Source of the DNA: Isoetes taiwanensis
Taxonomy: Eukaryota > Streptophyta > Lycopodiopsida > Isoetales > Isoetaceae
NCBI GenBank assembly: GCA_021234155.1
Contig: JAJEKV010000013.1
Coordinates: 22,450,378 to 22,514,377 of the forward strand
DNA: 64,000 nt
Reading direction: 5' to 3'
Of the stretch, positions 1 through 14,053 are shown one piece after another (within the stretch, counting starts at the first letter, position 1; every line of letters starts with the position of its first letter). Made by a program: the position numbers and the translations under genes. The notes beneath the pieces were generated by a model, which saw only the letters and a program-made list of their open reading frames with translations, did not search any database and had not been told where the DNA came from.

Positions 1-3000
1 TGCGAAAAAAAAAAGAAGGAATGACCGATTAGCAAAAATATAGAAAGTTATTTGTACTTCTACCGTAAAGAAATGGTTGTCCTCTCTAAATACATGCTTT
101 CGTGAAGCAGGATACGCCGCTGGTTTCGAGGTATTCTATGCGTATGTTCGCTCCCCATAAAAAATAGTTACTTATAAAGACTTGTTTATTCTATTTAACT
201 CCAGAGGGTAGGGTACGTTAGCGCTCACCATGAAGCATCAGAAGACCAACAATCCGTCCCAGGATATACGTCTAACTACAGATTCAGCTTATTATGTCAA
301 GTGACGTTAAAACCATTGTTGATTGATAACAAATCGAAAACAACGTGATAAAACACTCAGCCCTTCAAACCGCGGTACAGCGATTTTATAACCAAACCGT
401 TACCAAACGCTTCCGCAGAACCACGCCATCTGCCGGAGAGTATCCATAATCCTGCCACGCACGAGCGCATTGTACACATTGACATCCAGAAAGCAACTTC
501 TTCGCTTTCTTTGTTTCATTTTACTGGATCAACCCCGCTGCCGCTCTACCATTGACCTGTAATATTTGAAGAAGATGAAAATCTTCTTGCAGAACAAGAC
601 CATCTGAATGATAGGATGAATTAGCAACCTGAAAGTTCTAAGAGTACTGCAGCTGTATAAAGTTAATTCATCTTTGTCCACCTCGTATCCATGGCACTTC
701 AATCATGGATGCATATTCTCTGGTGAATCCCCGGCCTCTACTAGGAAAGGACTGTGACAGATGGCACTAGTTGTAGCGTTTCTGCCTCCATCTTGACCAA
801 GGAACAATCCGCGGACATATCTCATGGACATTGCAGTCATTGACATCTAGGAGCCGATGAGATGGTACTATGCATATCACTGCCCAGTAGCCAGAGGGTC
901 AGCACTTTAAGTAATAAATTGCAGCCATGCCACCACCAACCCCTGTAGAAGTTTACGCACTCACGCCCTCATGAACCTGCCACAGAGGACTCCCAGCACC
1001 CATCAAAGTCCCGAAACGAGCCCAGTGCTCTACAAGCAAATGCAGACAAGTGAGCTAAAGGTTTCGAAAATGAAGTACTATTGGGAGTGGTACTCACCTT
1101 CAGCTCTGCAGCGCCCGGTCAGCTTCCTTTGTTAACTCTGCCCGGCATAGGCTTATCTTGGTTCCCTTAGTGCAAATTCCATAATTTCTAACATGAGGGG
1201 CAGGAAATGGATGAGAAAATTTTACAGTAGATTTATGTTTATATGTAACCCGTATCTGGTACATATCCTTGTTAAGCCAAACATCCTGTCAGATTCTTTC
1301 ATCAATGCTGGCCGCCACTGCCCCATGAGGAAATTATGCCTGTAAGTTTCAACTGTTGAAATATGATATGTCTTGCACAGGTAGCACCTCTTTGTGGTCA
1401 GAAAGGTAGATGAATTCCGGGCGGCATTGAAATGAGTGCTGACCGCAGCACCTTTTAAACAATCAAAGTGCCGTTGCCGTCGCTGTGGAAATTTCTTCAG
1501 AGCTTTGTTCTGTGGAAGATAAGGCAGATCGTATTTGATGTTCATAATAGCTCGTATTAAAGTCACATATTGTTCGCCATGTGAACAACTTCTAACCCAA
1601 GGATGCTATTTCGTTATTGCCCTTTGTCTGCAATGCAGAGCCATTAACAATATGAGTTTTCCTTTTAATCAATTACCAGGGCAAAAATGAAAGAAATATT
1701 TCTAAGTTGGCGGAAGAAGATTTGAACCGGGTTTCAGGGTAATGCCGTAAGTTGGCTGATGATGAGTGGGGAAGCGAGGCAAGAATGGCATTTGACCAGA
1801 TATTGGCCCCAGCCAGCATTGCGCAAAGAGAGCTATCTGTTTATGCAAAATAAATGGATCAAAGATACAGGAAATCCAATGCCACCTGTGGACAGATAAC
1901 GTTATGAAAGCGATAGGATGTTGTGCCCGGATGTTTCAGCTTCCTGTATTCTTCCAGACCTTCGGTACCTGTTTCGGCTCCTTCCAATCGTTTCTGCAAC
2001 AATGCAACCCTAAGCAGCTCATGAAAACAGCTTAGCGACTTCAGTAAGATTTCTACTACAATCGTTCCAATGGAATTCTTTTTACATATATCCTCAGCCA
2101 AATGCCGTGCGTAAAACCACCTAAACTTACATCATTCTCAAAACACTGCCGGTCTTCTTTCTGCGGGCTTTTCTCCTCGATGGTAGAGGGATCATATGGC
2201 TTTCAGGTTTTGACGATATTGAAACCCTGTAGATCGTGGAAAAAAAGCACTTGCGCAGACATTGTACCCTAAACCCAAGAATACTGCTTTACCCCATTGC
2301 TGCTGACAGAGCTACGAGATAGTTTCCAAAATTCGAGAGCTCCATCCATTGTTAGGTGCGCTGTTACAAAACCCATCTCTACCTAACATCTGATGTTCTG
2401 TTAGTTGAGATACGTCATCTTTACCGCTCAAACTCTCTGTTGCAGATAAGACGGACTATTGAGGATTTCAAATGAACTCAATTCTCGGATCTGTAATGCT
2501 TAGCTACTTCAGGGTTTCGCTATTTGTTCTTTTTCACCTTTGTCGGAATATATAGACCCAATTTAGAAAACAACTCAGAAAACCAAAACTGTTCAAACAG
2601 ACAGCATTGATGCTTTCATTATCATGATTACCAAGTAATGCTTCAACCTTTCACATTTTGTTCAAATCTCTTTGTCCAGAGCAGAAAATGGAAAGCCGGA
2701 CTTTGCTTTCATATGAGGAAACCGTATAGAAGCAAGACCGGAAAGCTGATGCACCGGTTTGAACGTGGCGGTGGAAATACCGACAGGCGTCCAGCACCAC
2801 CAAAACAACGCACGACCGAAACAGGACTGAAATCATCTGGTCTCCGTACACCAAAAAAGACAGAGCCAAACGGTAGAAATTCATGCCTGCCTGCTCTTTG
2901 TCGCCGTGACGTGCTCTTTCAAAATCATTCCACGGTCCCGAAGAAGCGACGTACACGCATGGTTTTTCATGTAGCCTGCTGTAACTGGTTTTTCTGCTAT

Positions 3001-3290
3001 TCAGCATGCGGATATAGATGGTACCACTTCCGTACCTACAGCCCTCCCATCCATAACTCCAAAAGACAGTACATCCAGGCGCGATTGAAGGTCCAGATCG
3101 TACGAGTGGTAATCAATATTTCAGGCAAGGACTTTCCGGACAGAACGCCCACTTGGAAAATGCAGAGCCACTGGATCAGAAAGGTATTGCCGCCAAAGAA
3201 ATTCACTCCCATTGTTTCTTAAGCTCGATTCTTCAAGCAAAGTGTAGAAAGCGAATATGAAACAATTTTGTTGTTTCTCTGATTTTCAGA
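1..3290. other. No recognisable gene
   Basis: I see no domain, splice structure or repeat that I can name in this stretch. The longest open frames are 114 codons on the minus strand (1222-1566) and 194 codons on the plus strand (2638-3222). The second is basic and low in complexity, and is overlapped by an open frame on the other strand. Neither has a recognisable motif. They could be chance frames or exons of something too diverged to recognise. Confidence 0.5.
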
Positions 3291-3294
3291 AAGC

Positions 3295-3320
3295 AGAAGA
3301 AGAAGAAGAAGAAGAAGGAG
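3295..3320. repeat. (AGA)n microsatellite
   Basis: About eight AGA units in a row. On the minus strand it reads (TCT/CTT)n and produces a leucine run in an overlapping open frame (3219-3482), which therefore should not be read as a membrane segment without other support. Confidence 0.9.
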
Positions 3321-6300
3321 TATAGTTGATCCTGAGAGCATGGTGGCGAGAAAAACAATCAAAGCCAGTAACAATACAGGCGGCGGGAGGACCATGTCTA
3401 GGACGAGGGCCGATTTGAGCATCCCGGCATCAGCAATATCATTTGCCCGGAGACAGAACGCTTCATCAAGCCGCGCCCTCAAAAACAGGTGAAATTCCTT
3501 AACAGCCGCCAGTTGCCACGCTCATAGGTAGCCAATTGGCAGTCAATAACTATCATCATATCCAACGAATGGCCCCGTTAAGTGTTAGCATTGCCTGCTG
3601 GTTTACGCAAGCAAGTTGAAAACTGATTAGTTTGCATTTAATTGTATGTCTCTTTGTCCACCACCTTTTGATACCCCTTTGTAACCTAAGATGTGATATT
3701 AGAAAAATATTTCCATATTGTGGTCAGGATATTCTAATTCAGCCTTAGATTAGGCTTTTTATTGGCTCCTTTTACGCTCACAGGTCCTAAATTTTGCCTT
3801 TATGGGCTCCTCCCACCATCTTTGGGATTGATAGGGCCCTTTGGGGACCAACCTCGCTGGTTCGTCTGCCAGTTGGTGCGCCATAACATCTGCTCCCTTT
3901 ATATATGCCAGGTTACCCCCAAACTGTTAGTGCCCAGCCCTAAAGAGGTTGGAAATGCCTTTACTAGCAGATAGCTGTCATCAACCCCCCTTGACTTCAA
4001 CCCACACACAAAGTTACCTTGTTTCACTTAGCTTTTACCTGCATCTAGATCATGGAGGGAAACTCAAAGAAGAAATAAAAGATTCCATATCTCATATGAG
4101 GTCAAATTTGAAATTAGTCGCCAATTGCACAACCTCTTCTGACTAAAAGTTATCACGGGCCTTCTGAATCAGCTCTTCAAATCGCCCATGACGTTATATC
4201 GTCAACTTCTGCACCCTATCCTTCTCTTTATCTTTCCATTTGTCCTCTTGTCTCTATGCTTGCATTTTGCTGTTTTGTGCTCGCCAAGCAGGCAGCAGGG
4301 AGGTACAGCAGGTGTACAAGCATTTCACAGGCATGGCAAGGCAGCCTCCTCCTATTCATTCATCATACTTTGGCCTATTCTTTGAGTTGAGATTCGGATT
4401 ACCCAAATTGTAATTGCTTATATTCCATTACACAGCAATTGCCTATTGATCTTCTATTGTCAACTTCCTTGGACACATTTTTGTAGTTTGTTATCGAGTA
4501 TAGGATGCATAAATTTAAATGGTATTGTCGACATTTTGTTAAATTATATTTTCACTGTAATCGGCAATATTCCCATGGACTTAAAAACACACAAGCCCCT
4601 CGAGTTCAATTTCATGCCACATTTGCTCTAGGACTCCATGAAGATCTCACCGTGATGGTCATACAAACATTATCCTAGTATTGATTACCGACGTTACTAC
4701 TTGAGCGGTGAAAAGCCATCGCTTATTTGCACGCAGTTGGCTTTTGACATGTAATGCAAATATATAGGACCTTACAACCTGGAAGATTCAATAGTCCACG
4801 GATGGTATTTCAAATGAAGAAATACATGTCAACATAGAGGACAATTAACCTCCAAAATGCAAACCTGACCCCGCACCCAGAAGAGACAACAATCTCCTAT
4901 ATCATTACAACAATATTCCCATGTCAAGATATGCGTCTTGCATTTACTCTGATAAGTGTCGAAAGTGGCTGCACAAAATCTAGTGCGCGGCGCTTGCCTT
5001 GACGTAGGGGTCACACTCCCTTACGACCCGCAGAACCGTATCACATCTGCATGGCGTTCCCCGACCGCAGGTCACAGGACCGCCAAGAATGGCTTCCCAT
5101 GCCATTTACATAATATAAAGCCCCGACATTGACTTGAGTAGGATTTCTCGCAGCTTCTTCTTTCAAGAAAATCATCAAACTCCTTCAACTAGAGTGTCGA
5201 TTGAGACGAATTTTTATTTTTAAAAAGTTTCATTGATGTTGTATTGTAGGGGTCTAAGATAAATATAAGAATTTTGGTTTGACCGCTTAGAGTTTTAGTA
5301 CTGTACATCCTATCTTTGAAAAAGAAGGCAATTTTGCATCCACAATCAATTTTGCGCATCGTGACCGGTCTGCCTTCATCCGAAATGCTAATAGTAATTT
5401 TTTTGCATTACTATATATGCTCGATCTCCTATTTACATTACATGTTTCTACTCAAACATTACGATCCACTCGACATGTGGTATGCAAACTTTGCTAAAGA
5501 GCAGTATCTTATGCTCTACTCCAACATGCACGCTGGACCGCTTTAGCACGAAGGGGTCGAAGCTCCATTGAGAAGGGAGATGAGGTAAAACACATGTATC
5601 ACACTTTGCTCAAGATACTAATGGCAAGCATTGCACTTCAAGCAGCGAAGCTACTTGGTAATCAACAACCCATGATCGGTAACCATTTTACCACTATCTC
5701 GAGAACCACATGGAAGCTAAACTATAGGCCATGTTGAGGACTTTGGCAAATGCCAAGCTTTTTATTTCAATCTATTAGAACAAATAGGAATCTCAAGACG
5801 AGATTAAGCGAAACGTAACTAGCTAAGCAGAAGCAACTCATCTGGGTTAAGAACTCCATATGGAGCTATTTGATGCTTGTTTTTAAGTTGGCACATTTGA
5901 ACGCCACCACACCATAACATGTTAATAACAAGATTTAACCCATCTTTGCTATGACATGTACTAAATCGGACAAAACTGACAATCAAGTATCCCAAACTAA
6001 GTGGACTTTCTGAAGTGGATATCGAGAGATCTCCGTGACGTGCCATGAAGATCGCGGTGAACCAAGGAGCCATCCAAACATAAAGATCCAAAGAACTCAA
6101 CCCTTGCGTGCCTAATTAATGCTTTGCAGTAAAACCAATACATCACAAATACCAACATGGCCTCAGAGTCCATGTTGCGAAAACACCTTTAGTCGAATCT
6201 CACAACATGGGGAAACGGTAATAGCTTTGCAAGGTGCAGTCTCTCACACGCATAACGCGAAGCTACACCTCCGCCGAGTTGAATACAAATAACGGAAGTG

Positions 6301-6440
6301 GTCTAGGCGGTTTCCAGGTTCTTCCGTACCCAAAGAAATTGGTAATGTTTTTCGATGAGGAGCAAAATTGTGGAACACCCTATAGAGAAATGAAAAGAGG
6401 GTTATTGTCAACAATATGGAGTTGTGCATGCACTATGAGG
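3321..6440. other. No recognisable gene
   Basis: AT-rich sequence with only short open frames (at most 93 codons, none with a recognisable motif). I see no tandem array, terminal repeat or RNA gene here. Confidence 0.5.
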
Positions 6441-6450
6441 CTATAAAAAG
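6441..6450 (+). promoter_or_regulatory. TATA-box-like core promoter candidate
   Basis: CTATAAAAAG lies in a CG-poor setting, followed about 40 bases later by a pyrimidine/CA-rich stretch. A similar string, TTTAAAAAGGCACCTC, recurs about 220 bases downstream (near 6662). No gene that it would serve can be recognised, so it may belong to a decayed element or be chance. Confidence 0.25.
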
Positions 6451-9400
6451 GCCACCTCAAAAATCCATTTCAGAATCGTGCACCACACGACAAAAAAAAA
6501 ATTCCCACCCCCTCCTCCATCTCCACGTCACCATTTTGCATCTCCCAACATGCTATTAATCATCTCAATTTGAATAGTCATTTTTCCATTCCTGTTCATT
6601 TTTTCATATTCTCTCACAAAAGCAAAACCGAAGAGAGAAAAATGCACATTTATTACCATACTTTAAAAAGGCACCTCTGCTACCTAATGTTTGTGTACGA
6701 ATGCCGCCATATCAAACCATCCACATCGTATCATCAACGTCCAGCCACCGCATCACCAAAGCACAGACCACCACCATAACACGTCATCCATCTCTATCAC
6801 CATCCTTCCGCCGCAAAATTCATGCCTGCCACGCCATCACCATCCGCAAGACCCGACCGGCCCCGCAGAAGATTCAAGACCTCTCGCTTCTACAACCAGA
6901 CATGTTACATCTATCATGCGGATGGTGTTTGATACAGCCCCTCAAAGAGTTAACAGAGTGATGTCGAATTTACTTCCCATACCTTACATATTATCATGTC
7001 CTGGCTCCACCTGACATATGAAACATAAAATTCAAATGGTTTTGATTAATTCCCCCACCGTGAGTAATTTAAGTGAAAATATATAAGGTTTTGTATACTG
7101 GAATGTCGTAAGATACCAGAGAGAAGCCACCGGTTCGATTCGATTCATATTGTGGCAAAATCATTATTTTGGCGTGAGTTTCTAATTGCTTTTATCGCCG
7201 AATTCCGGCTTTGGCACAAAATATAAGATTAATTACAGGCTAGCTTATGAAGAGCTGACATCCAGACATAGCAATCTTTATGTTTTAATGCAACAACTGG
7301 TTAACATCGAAGCCATTTGGCTTAAACTCACAATGGTATTTGAATCCTTAACTTTAACTCATACTTTAATCACATTCGGTACATATAATATACTTCAAAG
7401 AAATATATAATAAGCATCTACTGGCGATAATATAGAAGATATTTCAGCATATATGGAAAGAAGGTCAAGTAAAAGTGTTTTGTAAGGTACTGCGCGATAA
7501 GTGGCTGTATCTTTTATTAAATACCGTGTAGTCGATACAAAGGCTTTCTATGCGGTAAAATTGGTCGACAATGGCTTTTTACAACCCATGAACCACGCGC
7601 ACCAATACAACCTCCGATCATGTATTATCTTTGACCTGCTGCGAGTAATTTAGCCAGCGCCTTTAGAAATTCGCCACATCTTATATGTAATTATTCGAGG
7701 GTACCATATCTTTCACGGGAAGCTGTTGCGCGTCCCCTTGAGCATGAATTGTACCCTGACGAGCGTTAGCATGTGTGGAGAAATATATATTAGCTCGTAT
7801 TTTAGATTGGTGCATGGTGCAGTGATGAAATCTTTTATCTCAATTCTAACCATACTTCCTTAGGCCCGTTGCATATATGCTCTCAGGCCGCCTTCGCCTT
7901 CATGCCCGGATGTTCTCCTCATTGTAGGCGTCTGCTCCGCCAGTCTTTGGGTGTCGTTATTTCAATATGTATTTACCGGTAAATGCCAATGTTGTTATCC
8001 TCTCTATGTACACGAATTCATTAATTTGAAGTGCCGTCATTCCTCAAATGGCCCAAAACCTCCGTTCTTTGGGTCCGTTTTAAAAGCAACGTTTCGATTT
8101 GCTCTAGGTATCAGCGAAGCTGGTATGTGAATATCACTTAAATCCTGTTCACGAGAAGCAAGCAAGACTCGACTCTGTAAAAATGCCACAATATTTCTGA
8201 TGGTTTCGAAGCTACGAGCAAGTGCAATAACACATTATTTTGATCAAAAAAGATTGCCAATGCAAATGTTTTGAAATGCAAAACGTATGGGAAACACAGG
8301 AAAATCTGGACACAGCCATTACTTATTAGTATACAAATGCTGGCAGTGCTTCAAAGCTAACAGTATCAACCGGACATTATATCTATATGATGGTTAATAA
8401 AAGCTTAAGATTTCACCTTTATACATTATGCCAAGATTCACAGATCGCACGGCGACCGCAGCCGCGCAAAACTTCATGCTTTCACCCTCCGTATTTTTCC
8501 ACAAGATCGCGAATGGCGTCTGCAACAACAGATTTCGTTCCTTTTGCTTCCCCAATATCACAATGGCGCATTCTATGAAAGAAAAAAAAGAACCGCCACC
8601 AAATCGCCAATCGCGATCGTATAAAAGAATGTCGAAGGCCTGCCCAACGGGTCATGGGCCGTTTAGGAAATAAAACATAGCAGCACAAACCAAACTTTAG
8701 TCACGTAAACAACCAAATCAAACTGAAACTGCTAAACATTGTTAAAGCTCTGAATATAAACTTCTTGTTTCATCGCGACATCGCCTAAATGACTTAATAA
8801 TAGCTTCAACTGCTTCAGGAGAAGCTCAACCGCCTTGGGCGGCCTTCATTTACCCAAACGCCTGTTCGCTAACGCTTCTGAACTCACCGCCATGAACATC
8901 AGACAATCATTAATAAGCCCAAATCTTCGCTGCGAAGCCTGAATTAGCAAAGAACGCCAGTCAGCCTTTCGTGGAATATATTTGAATCGCTGTAGAGTTC
9001 GCCAAGCAGCAATTGAGGAGGACTTCGCAGCTGAAAAACTCAGATATGAATCCGCCTTTTAGTAACCTTATGACCGCTTAGTCACTGGCTTATAAGCTGC
9101 CTAACACCTAGCTACCTGTATTTGCTTCCCGCCGCTTTGTCGCCCTCCCCCAGTCGGGTCCCCACAGCCCTCCCGGCCTCCCATCTGGCTCCAAGGCTCA
9201 AGCACGTGAGCCAATATCTTTCAGCCTGGTCCTCTACTACAGGATAAACCATTCAAATTTATCCTTCACCTGTTGTATGTTCCAGCATTTCACTCTGTGT
9301 CAGGCACATGGTCACCATTTGAATTAAAAGGTGAAACATAACATGCATTTTATTATAGTCAAATTTCACTTTAGCGTTTTTGTTTCCTCACCTATCGAAT

Positions 9401-10489
9401 TTGTACTTGGTGCAAAATTCCCCTGTTGTCGGCTTCTGGTCAGGAGTTACTTCCAGTGTGGCAATGGAATTCGCTGACATCTTTGAAGCACACGTATCAG
9501 AAGAATGTTTAATCCATCGCAGAGACGTTGAGCAGCGTTTGGTTAAATCGGCGGCCATAAGTGACCATATTTAACCCCTTAAGCACCGAAATAGGAATAT
9601 GCTTCCCGATAATTTCCTGAATTTGGGGCTCTCATGGCGAAAAAATAAAACAACTTGAAAACCCATGACAAAAACATGAATTACAATGAATATGATAGGG
9701 TTCGAGCATTGCATAATTGAAAAATCTACAATGATGCTTTTTCGGCATTTAATATGGCAGTTCCAAAAAAATAAACGCCCCTCTCAAAATTGTGCATGCA
9801 CCCGGGAATTAAAACAACCCACAAAATGTACCGTATGTGATTAACTATCTTTGAAGGGCCGACCGAAGAGGGCCGGTCTGCACGAGCACCTCATCAGACT
9901 GGGAAGAAGGTCAGCACAAAGACTCATTATCTAATGACCACTCTGTCAGTATTAGAACCTATAGTATAAAAGTGGTCTAACATGCATTAAGGCCATCCTC
10001 TAATCCATGAAGCATTTCGTATAAATCATGTTTCTTCGATATCATCCGAAACACATATGTATATGGTTTAGAAGGATGGGTGAAATCAAGCTGTTTAGCG
10101 GTCAAAATGTATGCTGCACCAGAGGTGTTGGCAAACTGCTGTTAAATAATAGCTGAAAAGCATATGGTATTATCTCACAAAGATTTCTCAATTCTTTCTT
10201 ATACAAAGATGACACACTGCTACATGCGATACGTGCAGGACCAACCATTAAACTTCAGGGTGCCACGCAATATTTTCATGATATATAAATCAACTGCTTA
10301 TCGCCATGCATACGTATAATTCGACCCATATATTGATTGATGACATTGTAATACAAATAGATGTTTTATTGCTGAAGTGGAATTTCAATGCACGAAAGTT
10401 TGCAGCATGTAAATATCAAAGTTCAACCTTGAGATGAGGACAAAAGCCCAACCCTATTGGATGAACCCCAGCATCCTCACCAACTGGTT
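6451..10489. other. No recognisable gene
   Basis: No supported gene. A short minus-strand frame at 8482-8688 contains a helix-like tail (EAKGTKSVVADAIRDLVEKY) that looks protein-like, but I cannot name it and there is no continuation. A GC-rich patch near 9120-9210 is also unexplained. Confidence 0.45.
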
Positions 10490-11131
10490 CTCTCTCTCTC
10501 ATAGTCCCATCTCCTGGTTAGAGCTCCTCTATTGAGCCCCCTCACATTCCATAACACACTCCATCACAGAAGAAGGTTTCAGGTCATAGAGTCTCATGCG
10601 GGTCTCCCCGGAAGGTCCCCTGACATCACTATTCCATCTCCCACTGCCACTCCCAAGGATTCTCATGCCATGGCCCACATCCCAAAGAAAGTCTTTCAAC
10701 CCCACCTGAGATGGGGCATAGTCTCAAACTTCTCAAGAAACCACACACCCCAAATTATATTCCCAACCATCTGCCACCATCTATGACAGTCACCATGTCA
10801 CAACGACCCTTTTTCATAAGCAACTGCTTCCACCGCAGGCTGTCATAGTTTTGATGATGCAATGGGCTCCTCACAATGTGGCCATTCTCCCATGATTCTA
10901 TACTTCATGGGAGTGGAACCGGTATCTGGTTTGGTGATGGCTTTATTTTTCTGCAGTGCTCTGAATGCTGATGCCTCCCATGCCAAGCCTGGGCCACACG
11001 CTGGAAGCAAGCCTGTCCTCCCTGCTCACCAGGGAGGGTTCACACCAAGATTTGTACAATCCAGCATTTCCGCCCGTGAAGAAGCACAATGACTTATAAG
11101 CCCACACGCGCAATATCCTCCTGCCTCCCAT
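10490..11131 (-). pseudogene. L1-type LINE relic: ORF1 zinc-knuckle region and ORF2 endonuclease start
   Basis: On the minus strand, 10554-10500 reads LWNVRGLNRGAL, the hallmark N-terminus of the APE endonuclease of plant L1 LINEs. About 500 bases upstream in the same orientation the 62-codon frame at 11131-10943 holds CFFTGGNAGLYKSWC, which looks like a damaged CCHC knuckle of an ORF1 protein. The order ORF1 then ORF2 is right for a LINE. The frame is broken between the two parts and the endonuclease is not traceable past its first residues. Identification rests on the WNVRGLN motif plus order, so it is moderate only. Confidence 0.45.
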
Positions 11132-11521
11132 TGAGATATAGTGCCAATTCCCAGTTAATGAGAGGGTAGAGGTTTTGTCATTGCTGCCACTATTGAAGAT
11201 GTTATCATGTCTTCAGATTTGCCTGAAGTGTTCGCCTATATCTTGGCATTTTCAGTTTGCCAAGGACTGGCCAACCGTTTACGAATTCATTACCATGGCG
11301 TCCGTATTTGTTGGGGGTTATACCTCTAGGTATATTTATGGATGCATTTACCCGTGTTTGTGTCTCCTGGGATAGTATTGAATTGTTCCATATAAATACG
11401 CGGTACCAAGATACTTATTACCGCTGGTTTTCTAAAACCCTTCGGTAGTTTTTTCAATCCCGAGCGGCCATTTTGTTTCAACCTTAGGCTAATTTCCAAT
11501 TTCGTATAATGCATAAAAAAA
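11132..11521. other. Unrecognised sequence ending in a pentanucleotide tail
   Basis: No gene is recognised. The stretch ends in an A-run (near 11514-11520) followed directly by the (TTCTA)n array. That is the way some retroposons end, so this may be the 3' part of a SINE or LINE on the plus strand. Confidence 0.3.
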
Positions 11522-11640
11522 TCTTATTCTATTCTATTCTTATTCTATTCTTATTCTATTCATTCTATTCTATTCTATTCTATTCTAGTATTCTATTTCC
11601 TATTCTATTCTATTTATTCTATTCCCATTTATTCTACTCT
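11522..11640. repeat. (TATTC)n pentanucleotide array
   Basis: About 120 bases of imperfect TTCTA/TATTC units follow a short A-run. The same AAAAATC-(TATTC)n arrangement occurs in reverse orientation at 26721-26745, which suggests that both are 3' tails of one retroposon family rather than independent microsatellites. Confidence 0.85.
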
Positions 11641-12799
11641 TCTTCAGACATGTGTAGAGAAGATGTATAATAGGTTGAGGAGTTAGACTCTGTCATCAAA
11701 CCTCCCTTTCTCCATGTAATACCTTAATGTCGTCATTTTGTATGCCCCCAACTGGCCTAGATTTATTATCAAAGATAGAGCCATGTCTGTCACCAACGTA
11801 TGGTTTATTTCAGTAGCCTTTGCATCTTCACCCTTGTGTTGCAAGCCCAAACCTGCCTCTCGAGGAGAGTTTGTTTACTTTGGGATGCACACGTAAGGAG
11901 TCCCCACCACACCTAAGCTTCCCTAAATGCATAGCCTGACCTACCTTTCTTTTTGATAAGTGCGTCTGTTTCTTTCCTATTCACCTTAGTACAATAAGAT
12001 GTTTAGCAGATGTATTATCCAATTTAAGGGAGGGTCAGAAAAAAGGTTTCCTTACTCTTATAAAATTGAGGGAAAGTGCATTGTATATTATCCTTCGATT
12101 TAGCCTGTTCGTGTATAAGCATGGGTATAGGGTCTATTATGTAAGAAGGTACAGGCTTCATATGTCCAACATTCTTTAATTTTCTGTACACTAATCGTGT
12201 CTTGCATAGTCATGTCTACGCTTTTACATTTGAAATGTTTAGCATCCATCCATTGAAAGTGCTATAGTTATGGCAAGTCTAGGAACAAGAACTTCTGGGC
12301 TTCCCCTCATTTGTCGCCATTTTGTAGTAGAAAAGGGAGACAAAAGGTTATCTGCATTATTATACCTCCACAACTTCCCAACACCCGTGTTTTAACGGCA
12401 ATGGCGCAAACTCATCTCCTCTACTTCAAATATCGCTTTCGATCCGCCACAACCAACTTTGGAAAACCTATGTTCACACGTCATCAAATTTCCATCCTAT
12501 CAAGATGGAGAGCCCAGATTATGCGTCCCTTGTCATCCGCGTTTCACCATCAGGACCAAGGGAGTTGCCAAATAAAAATTATATGTTTAATTCGCGCCAA
12601 TTCAATTTTAAGCCTTATCATATTTGTCCCCTTTAAGAGTTTATACAACCATATCCCAATGGTAGTCAAAAGCAGCTCCTTCAACCATATAGGTTTCTAT
12701 ATTTTATGCTCCAAAGGCCAGGATTTTGATGGTTTCCAAAGTTAATCCAACAACTTAATGCTCGAGGGACTTGGTGATCCTAGATTCACATCTAGGAAT
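11641..12799. other. No recognisable gene
   Basis: A 144-codon plus-strand frame (12311-12745) is present, but it has no motif and is rich in hydrophobic and basic residues, as expected for a chance frame or the reverse of a decayed LINE. The L1 relic that begins at 12800 may extend into this stretch on the minus strand. Confidence 0.4.
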
Positions 12800-13400
12800 T
12801 CAAGCAAATTTGATGGGTATCCTAGGTTGAGTTGGGATGTTCAAGTTCAAAATGTGCAATTTTTGTGCATAAAAGACATAAATAGAAGATTCCATGGCCC
12901 CACATCCAAGAGGACAGAATTTGGTCACTGAACTATCATAGTCGACCCTACAATCATTGGTTTGGAGGCACTGATGAAGGATCAGCCACCTAAACATCAT
13001 GCTTTTAGCAGCTCCATAACCCTTCCATCCCTTTGCACATATAGAGGTCATAAGATCCTCTTTACATCTCCAAAGCCTACAGACCCTAGATAGTTTAGTC
13101 TCCAATAAAGCTGCATAGATTTCTCTAACCACATAATTCTCCTTATTGTTAAGGTTCTATTAGTTTGACACCTTTTAAAAATCTTGATGGTTGCTCACAG
13201 CAGCCATGATCTTGAGATATATCTTTCTATCCAGCTCAGATCCTTTGGTTTTTATCTTTATGTCTCCCCAAGGTTGCCAAGCAAAATCTTGTCTTAAATC
13301 CTCAATTTTGTACAACCCAGCTTTTGTCCATTGCATTTACTTCTGAGGATGATGTAAGGCAAGGCAACCAACTTCCTCAGGAGCCAGATCAGGATGCCAA
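12800..13400 (-). pseudogene. L1-type LINE relic, C-terminal zf-RVT region
   Basis: The 110-codon minus-strand frame (13132-12800) contains FRWLILHQCLQTNDC followed by FCPLGCGAMES and a C-terminal VFYAQKLH stretch. This is the usual order of the zf-RVT domain found at the C-terminus of plant L1 ORF2: W/F-x-L-I-x-H, then CPLC, then E-S-x-x-H-x-F-x-x-C. The CPLC has an extra Gly and the final Cys is replaced, so the zinc site is broken. Upstream sequence (13400-13140) reads as a protein-like frame with stops. No reverse transcriptase core is visible, so this is a 5'-truncated, decayed copy. Confidence 0.55.
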
Positions 13401-13799
13401 AAAAAAAAATAACTTCACTACACCTGGCGTCCAATACAAAGAGTCTAAAACAAAGAGAGGCCTGATTTTAGGCTTCTAAGATCCTTTATCAATGCAAAGA
13501 GCTTAAACAATAGCTTAGGCTGGTGCTTGAACCTACTCTCCAACTGGAAGTTGTCAAATAATAAGAATGCACGATACATCGTGCAACATCATCAAGACAT
13601 GTTTTTCATGTTGATCACCATCCCATGACATTTTGGAGGAGAGTATACATGAACCCTTGCAGCCTCCTCACAACATCTCTTTAAAGCAGTGGGTGCAATA
13701 ATTCATTCAGTTATATGACCCCACATGATCCTGAATATCGTGCCAACACAGACAGGTCTAATTTTGACTACAATGGAGGCGGATGTGACTTTGCAATAC
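13401..13799. other. Unassigned stretch between LINE relics
   Basis: No gene is recognised. It lies between a minus-strand LINE relic and the plus-strand LINE reverse transcriptase that starts near 13800. Parts may be the decayed upstream region of the latter. Confidence 0.4.
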
Positions 13800-14053
13800 C
13801 ACGTCAATGGCAAGTCCACATCTTGACTAGTACGTTCAATAGAGTTCTCCATGAAGGCTTCCCCTCATACTGGACTGTGAGTAGAATGGTCATAATCTAT
13901 AAGGCTGATGATTGCCATTGACGTGCCAATTACCGCACAATCATGGACAATCCCTTGTTGGTAAAGTTATTTGCTGGGACCCTTCAACAACACTTGACAA
14001 CATGGATCAGGGATATATATGCACTTGGCTAAGCAGGTTTTAGACCTAAGCAT

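Noticed and set aside
2638..3222. 194-codon plus-strand frame
   Set aside because: Basic, low-information composition, an overlapping open frame on the opposite strand, and no recognisable motif.
3219..3482. Minus-strand frame with a long hydrophobic, leucine-rich run resembling a membrane anchor
   Set aside because: The leucine run is the translation of the (AGA)n microsatellite, and no domain surrounds it.
12311..12745. 144-codon frame on the plus strand
   Set aside because: No motif, and probably the reverse of decayed LINE sequence on the minus strand.
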